Notes: generated from the sequence alone by a model not told the origin. 64,000 nt of DNA from Pyronema omphalodes (GCA_024516155.1 JAJJXM010000014.1:620001-684000), one strand, 5' to 3'; shown: positions 20,719 to 32,815, counted from the stretch's first letter. Translations and numbers: made by a program.

Positions 20719-23699
20719 ATCCCACAGCATTCACAACTACTTTGATATTAAAATGAATAACTGTGTCATGTTTACCCTGTTGTGTGTCGAACTGTTTGTG
20801 TTTTTATGTATACCTTATGCTCTCGCTAGGTTTGTTCTAAGTTGTTATGTTAGTTGATTTTTATGGTGATCAGAATCGGGTTCGATGACCTGCATGTAAA
20901 TTGATCGACGATAAGTGTATACGTTTTGAGTGTCCTGAACTTATTTTTGTACTGGCCGTTGGTATGCCGTTATTTTTTTCTAATTCAATGATTAATCCAA
21001 ATATCATGAATGAGTTCTGGATGCTGTGTCGTCCATATCGCCAAATGCACCAAAGTGCTTTAATGCCAATGAAGCATGCAGAATGTGATGAAAATCTCCT
21101 TCAGCATTCCGAGTGTAATTTCTGTCAGAGGTCCGAAATAAGTTTATTCGCATCTCCTGGGAAATGCCTCGTTCTTATATTCGCTGACGTGCTGTCGTTT
21201 GACGGTATGACTCAATTGCAGTCGGAGCATGGAAAATGGAAAGCTGCTGATGATCTGTTAATACTGACGGCATAGTTCACTCATTCTGATACGTATCCGT
21301 AACTTGCCGGAAGTTGGAATGTCAGCGGACAATGGAAACCGGCTTATAAGCCGTGAATATGTTTTGGCATACTCTCTTTGATTCCCATGAAATTGCCGGG
21401 TGTCATAATTGACCGTTTTTTTTTTTTTCGCTCTTACAGAAATTATTCTCAATCCTGTACAGCATAATCTTCAGAAGCGTCTTGAATATTTGGAGATACG
21501 GAATCTTCAAAAGTTCACCCGAGAGGGGGTGAAAAAAAAACTATAGCAGAACAATGCCTTGCTGGCCATGGTTTCCGTGGCATCATGCAATCATGAAATC
21601 AAACTCTGGGTGATGACTTTGTTTCACAGGCAGTGCGAATGTCACTTGTAATTGTCAACCAAGTACCTTCCTTCACGCAATAACTTCTGCATACAAGTTA
21701 TACCGAATCATATTTTGATCTGTAGAACATATTCTCAGACACGCACTGAATGGGGTTGACAGTGTTGTGTGCTGCTATCATTTGATAACCACGGGGATAA
21801 GTACCTTTCGCCCTTCGCCCCCCCGCCCCTCACTCCCCGGCCTTACCCTTCCTACGCTTACCTTCCTCTGTAGGTGTTTCGAACCACAAGATGCTGTAGA
21901 ACACTTCGGGTTAATCTTATACGGTCTTAGTTGTGTTGTAAAGGGCAATCGATTGCCAACCACCTCTTGAGAAACACTATAAATACAAATAAACTTTCTT
22001 TTCTGGATTCCTCCGTTTTGTGTTGGCTACTGGCGAATATACCCGCGTATGGATGTTGCAGAGTTCAACAAACCTAATGATGATAACTGTGTCTCGAAAT
22101 GTTACTCGTTTCCTCTCACGATGCGAATCGGTAGGCGTATGAAACTCTCCAGAGGACCCTCCGATATCCAATTCCAGTTTGAAAATCCAAGCCGTTGCAG
22201 TGATTCTTCAGCACCTATGGCCCATTGTAACGTTCTGAGCAAGCTTCTGTATTTCCTTCCCATTTTTTCCTGGTCATTAGCTTGGATATGGACTTCTTGA
22301 AAAAAAAGAAACAGAAGAACGACTGGGTGTGCCGAACGAGGAGCCCTTGACCGCCACCGTTGCCATCGAGACGCAGGGACGACCGATTCAGCCCTCCGAA
22401 TACGACAAAAGGCTGGAATATCCAGTGTAGAAAGTTTGGGGATGTTAGACCACCCACTATGAAAAGTGGACTATGTCACCGTGACATACTTCATCCTTAA
22501 CACCGAGGAACCTTGAAGATACATTGTACAGGATGACAATAACGGCCTGTATTATTGAAAAACGATGTTCTGATTCCACGAAATGGTCTTTGAAGGAAAA
22601 TCGCTGCAGTCAGGACAGTGATGAAAATAAAAAGGAAAGAAAGAACCATTTGAAGAAATGTAAAAAAAAAAAAAAAAAAAAAATTGAGTAAAGATTGTGC
22701 GACGGCAATTGCTACACGACATCGTATATCGAATATTCGATACAGGATATGTTGAGGTTAAAAATTTCGGCAACCGGCATGGCTCTCTAACCCCCGATCA
22801 TAATTGCTGTCTCTCTTGAGACTCCAAGATTGCGTCACTATGAATGATCTAAAACATAGTGTGTGATAACTGTTGGGTATTATTGGTTTTGACCCAGACT
22901 GAAGCGGTACAAGAAGGGCACGTTTCGCTGGGTTCAAGAATGGTGAAATAATGTCTTGGCTTGGCTTGTGCGTGGCAAATCTCACTCAGCGCGGCTTTTA
23001 TTACACTGAATGATGAGAGTAGGCGTTCCTACACAACCCCTTCCTGAATTTTAACATCAATCAATGTTAATGGCTGTAACACTGCTGACCACCGTCGATA
23101 TACCGTCAGACAATGACCGAAGTGAAGTTGTACATTCTTCAACAAGTATTATATTTCTTAATTGCATCAAGAATATACTCACGGAGGCTTTGAGGTCGGC
23201 ACAAGGGCGATCTCACACACAATCAAATATTCAATAGAAAATAATGACAACTACAGTATCAACGAATACATCAAATCCACTTAATACACTGAAGAGACTT
23301 TTCGATAATCACAACTGGTAACGCCTAATTTCTATAACTCAAGCTCTTTTAGAAAATAAGTAATCTGACTCCTCTTATTTATCGTAATGATTCGTAATAT
23401 CATTCTTATCCTAAACTATTCGATAATGTAACATTCGAACGGTTATCACAACTCTAATTCCACAACAAAAATACTGATTGTCCAACTGACGCAAGCTGTT
23501 ATACGGCTGAGAATGCAGGTGTCAATGACATTCAGGGTGGCTTTAGGCGAATCATCGACGTTGCTTAGTAACTCCTGTCTAGCGTGTTAGCACGTCCATC
23601 TACCATGCAGGTGAATAGTTCCGGAGGGATACCTACAAGAACCTCCTCATGCTCCACCATCGTGACAATTTCATCCAAACCTGAAACACCAGCGAAAGT
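20719..23699. other. Z3-B2 intergenic segment
   Basis: Near-identical copy of 10597-13584. Homopolymers have the same lengths in both (A22 near 22663, T13 near 21417), which points to very recent duplication, gene conversion or an assembly effect. Near position 23600 an 8-base CTAGTATC present in the other copy is missing. No gene is called. Confidence 0.5.
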
Positions 23700-25789
23700 C
23701 TACTGATTGGCTCTGCTGGACTCGTCAGCATCACCGGCAGCCCCATGTTCGTCTAAACTGTTGGCCCCGGCAACGACGAAAGGCACAGCATCAGGCGACA
23801 TACCGAGAAGCTGACGAGCTGACGCGACACCAATGTCAGCCAGTGAGAAACCGAGGTTTTCCGCCGCCTGCATATCTCGCGCGTTCATTCCCTCAACCCT
23901 GCTAACGATGGGGTCCTGAAGTGTCGGAGTGCGGAAAAACAGATCTTCAGCCTGCCATTCCCTGAGATTGTTCGGAAATTCTCCTGTTCGGAACAGTTCG
24001 GACCAGAAATCGTCCATGTCATCTTCTTCCTCGTTAATAGACTGAAAGAGGGGTCCCTCAGCGCCTGCTGGGGAAGCTGTGGAGAATGCCTCTGGAGAGA
24101 TCTCGCTGTCTACATTGACGTGACTGTGACCCAATTCAGTGTCGCTCATGGCCAAAGCCGAAGCTTGAGCGGTAGCATCCGATCCACAGTCTTCGGAGGG
24201 ACTAGTGGCCTGGACAAAGCAGTCAAAGACATTTAGGTTGGTACCTTGCATCTGTGAAATCAGTGATTAGCGTTGAATACATCTTCTTCTCGGTGACCAA
24301 GACTTACAGCAGGCAGATCGTCGTCTTCAGGGCCCAACAAGGACAGTGGTCCGATCGGAGTAGCAGTAGCAGTATCCAGGCACGCCAAAGGTCCAGCCGG
24401 CACGGGAAGAATACCATCAGCGAAGGGGCTTGCGGAACGACCAGCAATTCGGTGACCTTCGACACAGCGGGAACCAGAAGCTCTCGCTGCCTGGCGAGCA
24501 TCTCTTGCCGCCTTTCTCTCGATCCTTCTATCCTCCTGTCGCTCCTTCTCCGACTTTTGTTTCCGACAGCACTTTGAAATATGAGCCTCTGCCCTGGTCC
24601 ATGAAGTCCCGGGGTATGCGAGGCGCAACCGTCTGACTGCCCGAAGCTGCTGCTCTCTGGGGATATCCTGCCACCAGAGCACAGCCCCATACTCCCAGGG
24701 TAGCAGACAGAGCTTCAATGTCTTTCCTTGAGACGGCAAGTTACCCTGGTCAGCAGCCGGCAGAACATCACTATCCGGGTCATCAGGGCCAGTTAAGACG
24801 GGGGCGGGAGACAAGTCATCGCCTGGGACTGCACTGTGCCATACGGGACCGCTAATAGCCCCAGCAGCTTCAGTGGTGTTGGAGGTGCTGCAATTCGGGG
24901 AGGCTGAGGAGGATGTCACAGCCTATGACGCGGATTGCAGTGAACCGGGATCTGCTAAACTCCCAGCCGGCTGCCCAACGCAGGAGAAATCCAGGACGTT
25001 CTGTAGGCACCGCTGAGGTGAATGACCAGCAATAGCCCTACGAAGCCTCTTCTTCCGATGCTGCTTTTCAGCAACATTGCCTGATCCTCCAGACGCATAA
25101 GCAACAGCTTAAGTGGCTGCTCTAGTCCTGGGGTGACTAGCTCTCTTTCTCTTGGGAGCTGCCTGCTGGGGTCCCTCTGAGGTGATTGCCGAAGCTTGGG
25201 CCGGAGCAACACCTGGTTCAGACGCAATGTGCCCTGGGATAGGATTGTTGAAATTCAGAAAGCCAGGGTTGAGTGGGGCCGAACCATAGCTCCATGAGTT
25301 CGGAAGTCCAGCAGACTGATGGTTCGCCTGCACTCGGGCATCTTGTTGCGGGAGGGAAGGGGCTGCGGTATGATACATCTGGCTGGGAGAAAATGTGCTG
25401 GGTGGAAGGCTAGAAGGCTATGGCCTCGTCGGAACTCCCGCCATGCCATATACCTCGCCTGACTGCGAATAATACACAGCATCGCCGGGAAAAGGAGTTT
25501 CCCGCTGACGAATCATGTTACCAATCACCATGTAACTGGGGATGGAAGGGTATTCTGCAGTGATCCGTCTCTTCTGATTGCCAAAGTATGGGATATGCTG
25601 CGCGGGCGACCACCCGAACGATCTGGCACTCCTGCTGTAGGAATAGCCGATCGGGGATGGAGTTAGATGCATGCTGCTATTCACGAAGGTTATTGACGTT
25701 CACCACACAAAGAAGAGCGGAGAAAGTACCTCCGGTGGTCTGAAATGTCTCGCGTAGACTCCTGGTGACCGGAGAAGGCTACCACCGGA
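23700..25789 (-). pseudogene. B2 pseudogene, 3' part, cut by the CACTA insertion
   Basis: The last exon (24251-23700, 184 codons) and most of the preceding exon (25676-24308) are recognisable and align with B4 through the core GPDDPDSDVLPAADQGNL, RAVRRLRLAYPGTSW and the acidic DDMDDFWSELF tail. The long exon holds three in-frame stops, at 25418-25420, 25109-25111 and 24923-24925, with the reading frame otherwise unbroken. The first two are CAG to TAG and CAA to TAA compared with B4. The 5' exons lie beyond the transposon at 32819 onward. With stops and a 7-kb insertion this copy cannot make the full B protein. Confidence 0.85.
25787..25789. repeat. Left target-site duplication GGA of the CACTA element
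   Basis: GGA directly precedes the left terminus CCCTACGGTACATTTTTTT and is repeated right after the right terminus at 32816-32818. Three-base duplications are the norm for CACTA elements. Confidence 0.8.
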
Positions 25790-25809
25790 CCCTACGGTAC
25801 ATTTTTTTG
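25790..25809 (+). repeat. Left terminal inverted repeat of the CACTA element
   Basis: CCCTACGGTACATTTTTTTG pairs with the right end at 32796-32815. The first bases read CCCTA where CACTA is expected, so an A to C change may have weakened this end. Confidence 0.85.
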
Positions 25810-26217
25810 CTGTGTGTAGTGTGTGTGCCGCGACAACGTAGTGTACATCGGAGGACATAGTGAGCTCCCCACCATAGCGTTGCATCATGGTTTGCTCGCC
25901 ACGACGACGTGGGATTCAATCACCACACTAGCACCGTCGTGGGCATCATGCACCGGCAATATGGTCTACGATCCTGATACGTGCTAATGCATTTAAAATT
26001 CAGAGCACTACAACATAAGAAAATGTCAGGGTAAGCTATAATATTTTAGATTAATGCCATTGCAAAAATTATGGAAATCTATTATACATGAAATGTTTTC
26101 TTTATAAACAAAAAAAAAATAAAACAATGGAAACAAACATGTGAACAACATTCAGCCTCGGCAACTACAACAGAGACCCACGATCATCTCTCCCGATCTG
26201 ACCATTGTTGATGCACT

Positions 26218-26332
<115 letters not shown>

Positions 26333-26407
26333 CTCATTTATGTTCCCAACCGATAGGTTATGACAATCGTAACATTACTTGTTGATACACCTAATGCCAT
26401 GAACTCA

Positions 26408-29400
26408 CTAGCTGAAGAAGGGTGTTCCCTTTGTGACAAAATATTCCTGGCTGTTATGCCTTATGAGGCCAACAAGCTCACGGATGCAACGAGCCTGGAT
26501 CACCCGGAAACTGTGTCCAGAGGTGTATCTAGAGACAAGGCAACCAGATCTGATGACCTTGTACTGCTGAACGTATGCCAGTTCATACGTTCGTGTTTGA
26601 AAGATGATGGTGAAGAAGAATCTCACCATCCCAAACAGTTTGTCCTGATGACCTTGTGTTGTATCCTGTTGGAATGACACCATGGATGCACACCGTGTTG
26701 AGTTTGACCTGGCCAGGTCAAGACTTACAACACAACATTGCTCAATGGCCTTCTTTGGGCAAGCAGGGAAGAGACATGACTTCCATTTTGTGCAGTCTGC
26801 CTGGAGTTCATCTGTACCATAGGACACACCTAGGCTGTTGATGAACACAGATAGTGCGCGGCTTTCATATGGATTGAGTCTGGCCTTGTAACAAGGTCTT
26901 TCCAGTTGAATACCATTTGCAAATGGCACATCACGGAGGTCCCTGCCCTTATGCTCGAGTAAGTCAATGAAGAAGTTGTATATCGAGGTATCTTCGGTTG
27001 CTTTTGTTTCGCATGCCCTGGGCTCTAGATTGGAAACGTCCCCTGTTGGCAAGTCTTGTGGTGCGCCGGTTGTCTCAGCCTGCAGCTCGAAATCGATGTA
27101 TCTGATGATATTTCGCTGCTCATTAGCCAACAAGGCGGTTTCCATATTTCTATTTGCACAAGATCGGTTCTTGGCAGACTCAATCAGCTGGCCACACATA
27201 CGCTCCATACACCACTGGGAGTAGGACCACATTGGACCCAGAATGTCAAGAAAGTCTGCTACGTGTGCTAGCTGATGAAATACCGGGAGACAAGCTGCCA
27301 GACGGTAGTAATCCTGGCGATAATACCGTCTCTCATAGTATGTCAGGAAGGATGCAAATTGGGTTCGGACGCCTGCAATACCTTCAGCTGATATTTCTGG
27401 TGCAAGGCATTGTTGTATAGCCTGGACTAAATTGATATATTCCGTGTAATCCTCAGCTGGTAAGGAATCCTTTAGGAATACTGGTAAAATCAGGAGACCC
27501 AGATTTTTCCATTCTGCTGCCTTCATGTGGTGGCCATGTGCGGCAAAATCACGTAAGGACTCCCCAAAATGCGCTGGGAACATTGAATTGCTAGCCAACA
27601 TGTTGCTTCCAAGAGCATTCCACCGTTCACTGGCTATATGCCACGGCTCTTCACTGGCCTTCGTATTCCTGTAGTGAGTCCTAGGTCTTTTCGCTGAGGT
27701 TTGCAGAGCACCCATATTACCTCTTCCATCAGTCTCGGCCATGTCATACAATGTATGGAATTTGCCCCGCCAATGCCGTACCATGTCAGGGATGATATTT
27801 TCCCAGAAGAGATGCATTGCATCAGGTGGGAAGCTCCTTATAATATCAACGGACTCCAGGGTCGACAGTATAGCCTCACCATTGATTCCATATTTCTTTC
27901 CCAGTTGGTCTGACCTCAATTGAACAATCTTTCGTGCTATATCGCGTGTTTCTGAGTCATTCCGTAATGGTAGATTTAACACATCATAATCCTCCCGCTG
28001 GCCATGGTTTTGCATATCAGGGTGGTTCTTTGGCATTTGAAAAGGACAATACCGTGAATTGCCATTGTGCACCGATATACATAAGCAATAGGAACAATAT
28101 GCTGTGGCACGATTGCCTTTGAATTGTTGCATCTTTGCGCGCCCAGGAATATCACCAGTACAAACCGTAACATGAGCTTTCATAATGAAATCTGTGCCTC
28201 GATAGCCATTCCATGCTTGAACTCCCCGTTCCAGGCATTTGAGTTCCTTGATAGCTGGGGCAAGGAAGGAATCGAGATCCTTTGGATTGTTGGGTCCTGG
28301 TACAAAACCCAGTACGAGCAGGTTTTCTCTGAGGAATCTTTCCTCTGGCGGCAAGTTGAAACACACAAGCATCACAGGCCAAATATAGAATGAACGTCTT
28401 GATTTGAAGACCTTGACGCCATCTGTGCTGATAGCAAATGCTAGATCAGTATCTTGTGAGAAGAGGTTCTTGCGATGCTTGAGATCCTGATATAGATCTC
28501 CTGACCAGAAGTCAACACGGATTCCCCGCTCCCTGTTCTTCTCAGCTAATGACCGGTATTCTATCAGCTTCCGAGCGCGTTGTTTATTCGACCACCATAA
28601 TTGTAATCGTCTAGTTATAGGTATATAGGAATGGGTAGCATGTGGTGATCGTATGCCATCAGTGCTAATCTTCCACCGTGGATGAGCACATTCATCAAAG
28701 AGACATTTGTCAATACTATCATCAAACATGGCGTATGACATGCAACTATTGGGACAGCAGTCAAATCTCTGCTCCATGACACCAGTGATATAGGTTATAC
28801 GTTTACGGACTGTGCGGTGATCCAGAGGTTTCTTCCCACCTGAGCTCGCGGCTAGCAGACGGGATTGTGCTGAGACCAATGCCCGCGGAACCTGGTATTG
28901 CACATGAAGGTCGTATAATGCAAAAGAGAGAGCCTCTCGACGACTGATAATAAAGGGTTCTTGATTCAAAGGGTCAATATCCTGAACCTCTGAGATTAGG
29001 TCGTCAACGGAAGCTGCACCAGAGGGAATGTCTTGTTCATGCGATTGTATGGACCCATGGGTATCAGCTGATGAATCGCTGTCATCACTGACCAGAGATG
29101 CATATCCCTCATGAATCTGCCCTCTAACATCTCCATCTTCACTGTAGGCCTCACCTTGCCCATGCTGGTCAACGTGCACGAAATGTTCAAGTTCTCTTCT
29201 GTATAGCAGAGCATGTGGTGTATAAGATATATCCCCACCTCGTGAAGAAAGGTGGTGCGAAGATTCATTCATTGAGAAAGACTGCTCAGTGCACCCTTGG
29301 TATTCCTGGTGCTCTGAGGGTTCTGAAGTGGTCATCCAATCTTCCGCATATTCAGGTGTAGGAATCCGGTCATAGTCGGGTCCAGCATTTTCTGCATCAT

Positions 29401-29656
29401 CCTCTGGTGTTGTGATCCTAGCCAATTGTGCGCCATCAGGACTCCGTTCATCCAGTGAGCCAGACGATGCAAACGAATTTTCAGAAGGAGTGAGGGAACT
29501 TGCTTGTTCAATGGTGTCAGGTGGCCCAACCATATTCCGTATGCTGTCCTGCCTGATTTGCCGGATGTGCCTGATCCATTCAGCATTCGATCTAACTATA
29601 TGTTCAGCACCATCATAAATGGTGCATGCACACTGTCGAGGATTGAATCGAGCCAT
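26408..29656 (-). CDS. CACTA transposase (Tnp2-like)
   Basis: Uninterrupted frame. The ATG at 29654-29656 (MARFNPRQCACTIYDG) gives 1,082 aa; the frame is open to 29806, which would add 50 residues of less protein-like sequence. Features in order are a Cys/His cluster at the N-terminus (C9, C11, H19, H30), a long acidic Ser/Pro-rich linker (about 40-220), a Cys pair region (CCPNSC...CLFDEC, about 300-322), and the RNase H-like catalytic core with the first Asp in STDGVK (D412) and the second in CTGDIPGRAKMQQFKG (D502) followed by CSYC. The C-terminal region continues the conserved Tnp2 segment (FPPDAMHLFWENIIP, RYYRQDYYRL). Tnp2-family transposases excise and insert elements ending in CACTA/G. 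The gene is transcribed away from the second gene, and both are served by the 1.4-kb region between them. Confidence 0.9.
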   Translation of the reverse strand: MARFNPRQCACTIYDGAEHIVRSNAEWIRHIRQIRQDSIRNMVGPPDTIEQASSLTPSENSFASSGSLDERSPDGAQLARITTPEDDAENAGPDYDRIPTPEYAEDWMTTSEPSEHQEYQGCTEQSFSMNESSHHLSSRGGDISYTPHALLYRRELEHFVHVDQHGQGEAYSEDGDVRGQIHEGYASLVSDDSDSSADTHGSIQSHEQDIPSGAASVDDLISEVQDIDPLNQEPFIISRREALSFALYDLHVQYQVPRALVSAQSRLLAASSGGKKPLDHRTVRKRITYITGVMEQRFDCCPNSCMSYAMFDDSIDKCLFDECAHPRWKISTDGIRSPHATHSYIPITRRLQLWWSNKQRARKLIEYRSLAEKNRERGIRVDFWSGDLYQDLKHRKNLFSQDTDLAFAISTDGVKVFKSRRSFYIWPVMLVCFNLPPEERFLRENLLVLGFVPGPNNPKDLDSFLAPAIKELKCLERGVQAWNGYRGTDFIMKAHVTVCTGDIPGRAKMQQFKGNRATAYCSYCLCISVHNGNSRYCPFQMPKNHPDMQNHGQREDYDVLNLPLRNDSETRDIARKIVQLRSDQLGKKYGINGEAILSTLESVDIIRSFPPDAMHLFWENIIPDMVRHWRGKFHTLYDMAETDGRGNMGALQTSAKRPRTHYRNTKASEEPWHIASERWNALGSNMLASNSMFPAHFGESLRDFAAHGHHMKAAEWKNLGLLILPVFLKDSLPAEDYTEYINLVQAIQQCLAPEISAEGIAGVRTQFASFLTYYERRYYRQDYYRLAACLPVFHQLAHVADFLDILGPMWSYSQWCMERMCGQLIESAKNRSCANRNMETALLANEQRNIIRYIDFELQAETTGAPQDLPTGDVSNLEPRACETKATEDTSIYNFFIDLLEHKGRDLRDVPFANGIQLERPCYKARLNPYESRALSVFINSLGVSYGTDELQADCTKWKSCLFPACPKKAIEQCCVVSLDLARSNSTRCASMVSFQQDTTQGHQDKLFGMVRFFFTIIFQTRTYELAYVQQYKVIRSGCLVSRYTSGHSFRVIQARCIRELVGLIRHNSQEYFVTKGTPFFS

Positions 29657-31091
29657 CTTCAGGCTATGTGAGAACAGTGATATTTGAAGATCCACAGTCC
29701 CCGAGTTGACCGGCTGTTGCTGGAGCCGACAATGTGGATGGCAGTGTGTTTCCGCAGATGTGGTTCTTGGAGCCAGACAGATCGCCAGTTGCAGGGGTTT
29801 TCCCACCGGTAATTGACACCTTCAGCACGTTGAACCAGATATATTCGTGCAGCTTGTATTTGCAGTTGGTGAAATGGAGCAATGATTAGTGATCAGCGAT
29901 TGATGCATCCATGCAATGACACAGCTTCTTTGCCGAGGACTTCGTTTGAACCTAAGAACCTCACCAGGTATAGTAGATTTATCAGTGCAATTATTTCAAT
30001 TAGCCGTTGAGTATTCTGAATTTAATTCTTGCTTTGGGTTATCGGTGAAAAACTGTTCTCTGTCACCCCCATTACAGTGGAATGATTCTGTGACAAGGAT
30101 CAATTTTTTGCGGAAGGAATCACGGATCATCACTCGCTCCCGGCGATTGGGTCCTAATTTGGTTGTGGTGATACTGGGATTGAGACGGTGGGACTGTGGG
30201 TTTGCATGTTGTTTTATTATCGTTCTGTTGCAGCATTCTGTCTTCGGGCAAAACCCATGGTCTAAATTAACCTGTTCCACTAGGGTCCACCACCATTGCA
30301 TGATTCACCTAAAAGCGGTGTTTAGGTCACCCCCTGGTGCGAATCACACCACAGACTATGACGTATCACTATCCTATGGTGGATGACACGATAAATGCAC
30401 CGCGCACGAACGAAAATTGACATCAAACTTCAGCGAGCTTCAACACCACCACAACAACGTAAATGGGAATTTAATCCGCGGAGGATGAAAATAGCGCTCG
30501 TGAAAAATAATTCTCCGCGGCCGAAAATTAATTTGCGGCAGAGATGAATGAGCTGAAGTGTGTTAAAAACCCCTGTATTTTGTATGGGCGGGAAAAAGTT
30601 GTCCCAGTGCTTGGCACGCCAAGATGTGCCAAGATGCAGCATGAAATCACATTTGATTGGTTACATGCCATGACTAAGCTCACGGATAGCTCGGGGCATG
30701 GTCATTCCGCGCTAAGCAATTATTATGTCATCAATTCAAGCAGGGGTACATAGCGGCCTGGTTACCGTGGTTACCTAGTATGAGAAAAAATCTTAATCAC
30801 CGAGTGTCACTCGGCACCGGTTTTATCCCTGTCGCATCCCTGTCATGGCGACCAAAAGTTGTCCCATTTTGGCCCCACCGGTCGGTTTATGGTGTCATCC
30901 ACCATACGTACGTCATGAACGCGTACGCTAATCAGTTCCCCTCCTGCCGTTGTCCAGAACACGTAACCTCTGATGTGATCCTGTCCGACTGGATCTTGCT
31001 TCTCCCCCATCATCCTCCACACATCTCCACATTTTAGCAAACACATCCAAGGCACATTTCACGTCTAACTCCAAATCAGCCGCGTTCACTA
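29657..31091. promoter_or_regulatory. Divergent control region between the two CACTA genes
   Basis: About 1.4 kb separates the starts of the transposase (-) and second gene (+). No further gene is supported; 29916-30386 (+) is open but featureless and largely antisense to nothing known. An 8-bp perfect inverted repeat CTTGGCAC/GTGCCAAG with an 8-base spacer sits at 30610-30633. Upstream exons of the transposase could also hide here. Confidence 0.4.
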
Positions 31092-32289
31092 TTGCACAAC
31101 GAAATGGATTCCAATTTTAACAACACCATGTCTCAGCAGTCACCCAATGCAGGAATACAATCCACCCACGCGGGTCTCCAGGCTGCAAGTACTGAAGCTC
31201 ACCAGGTAGCAAAGGAACTTCCATTATACAAAGACCGAGTGAAGCTGCTGGCAATGATGGGCCTAACCGAGCAGAACCAAATACTAATGCAAGATCTGAG
31301 AGAATTTATAAAGGTGGAATGCCAGAAGAGGAACCATCCGCTGGACAAGGCATTTTCCACATTCAGCAGAGTTCTACTTTACCGGCTTACCAGAACTATT
31401 ACTGACAAAGCACAGACTGCATTCGGTCAAGCCATTAATATAACAGAGGAGATCATCGAAACACTGATACATCGGATTTGTTTAGATGCCGTGAGAAACA
31501 AGCGCCAGAAAGCGAAGCGAAGAGCTCTGATGGCATCCACAGCCAACCCTCCGACTGCTGCCACAACAGCTGATCCTCGAACTCCCGCTCCGTCCACACC
31601 TGTCCAGGATGAAACCAGTGTCCCCATCGACCCCAGGCTCAGCGATTCGACTGCAGCGGCCGTTGGGAGTTTACTTCACCTGTCACAATCACCCATCCAT
31701 ACAGCATCGTCTCTGCAGAATACATCAGAGATATATTATCAACTGCTTGGGGAAATGAAGGTTCACAGAATGTCTTCATTGAATTCATGGGAGCAAGCTC
31801 AGAATCTCCTTGTCAGTCAGCTTCACTGTGGAGAAGCAGATCTGTTGTTCTACAAATTGCCAGAGACACAATGGAGCCCAATTTGTGTTCAAGATGAATG
31901 GGATCGGCTATTGTCTGAATGCTCAAATGATATTATCATTTTCAAAAGTGTTGGGAGCAATGATGACGAGTGGAGGTCGGAGGAGGAAGGGGATAATGTG
32001 TCAAGAATGAACGGAGTGGTCCCTTCGGTGAGTTCATTGTCCTTTTTACCAATGGTGTTTTGCTAACCCTGACTATCACTAGCCATTGCCGAAACCGAAA
32101 CCAGCAGTTTTACCTCGTCCAAAACGGTCCAAAGCTGCTCCTTCTGTCAGAAGGTCATCTTCCAGGGTTATCAAAAAAACCCTGAAGGTCACCGACAATC
32201 AGGAGGTGCAGGGGAGAGCCGTGGAGGAAGGAAAGGTCAGGTCTGTAAGGAAGAGGCAGCGGCAGGAGGCCGAGGACCTCTTGTGTTGA
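31092..32289 (+). CDS. Second gene of the CACTA element, unknown function
   Basis: Two exons, 31104 or 31092 to 32027 and 32083-32289, about 380 aa from the first ATG. The 55-bp intron starts GTGAGT, has GCTAAC as branch-like signal and ends CACTAG; phase 0 is kept. The region around residues 40-150 looks helical and structured (LPLYKDRVKLLAMMGLTEQN, then RTITDKAQTAFGQAINITEE), ending in a basic NKRQKAKRR stretch. The middle is Thr/Pro/Ala-rich and acidic near the intron, and the last exon is strongly basic (PRPKRSKAAPSVRRSSSRV). CACTA elements commonly encode a TnpA-like protein that binds subterminal repeats and helps transposition. A similar role is inferred from position and basic tail only; I see no recognised domain. 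Confidence 0.75.
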
Positions 32290-32795
32290 GTATATACCCT
32301 TTCTTTTGTATTCTTATAGCTGTGGTATGAATTTTTTTTTTTTTTTTTTTTATCCCTTGTGTATTTTTTACCATTCTTATCTGGTCTTGAAATATTATTT
32401 TGTATTTATTTATTTTTCGTCCGGAGTGGTGGAAGTATGTATTAATAATATATAATTATTTATCCCATTGCACTATGAGACAACAGTATCATCACATTTT
32501 GACATCACGTGAATTCTCATCATCAAATTGTGAGTTCCATATCATCACGTTGTGAGTTCCATATCATCACGTTGTGAGTTCCATATCATCACGTTGTGAG
32601 TTCCATATCATCACGTTGTGACAATCTCCGATGCTCCGCCGTCATCACATCGAGATAATCTCTGTTGTGTGGAGCCCACATCGTCGCACGACAGCGTTGT
32701 GTGATATGAAAGCCTATATCATCACATCCGCATTCCCAGTTTATCACAGCGCCGCTGCGAAATCGTGGGTGACATCCATCGTGTGATTGTGATCA
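32290..32795. other. 3' untranslated and subterminal region of the CACTA element
   Basis: Contains a T22-like run near 32332-32352, an AT-rich 3' region and then the right subterminal area. The latter is full of short CATCAC and TTGTG(A/T) motifs, both in the ordered 22-bp array and scattered to within about 25 bp of the end. Confidence 0.6.
32521..32622. repeat. 22-bp tandem repeats near the right CACTA end
   Basis: The unit CATCACGTTGTGAGTTCCATAT occurs three times perfectly (32543-32608), once with two changes (32521-32542) and once partially (32609-32622). Subterminal arrays of 10-25 bp are typical binding sites for accessory proteins of CACTA elements. The array is about 200 bp inside the terminus. 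Confidence 0.9.
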
Positions 32796-32815
32796 CGAAA
32801 AAATGAACCGTAGTG
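32796..32815 (-). repeat. Right terminal inverted repeat of the CACTA element
   Basis: Read inward on the minus strand the end is CACTACGGTTCATTTTTTCG, a canonical CACTA start. It pairs with 25790-25809 with one mismatch in the terminal pentamer and few others. Confidence 0.9.

Noticed and set aside
25922..25940. CACTAGCACCGTCGTG as the left end of the CACTA element
   Set aside because: It begins with CACTA but has no inverted partner or target duplication. The pair at 25790 and 32815 with flanking GGA explains the element better.
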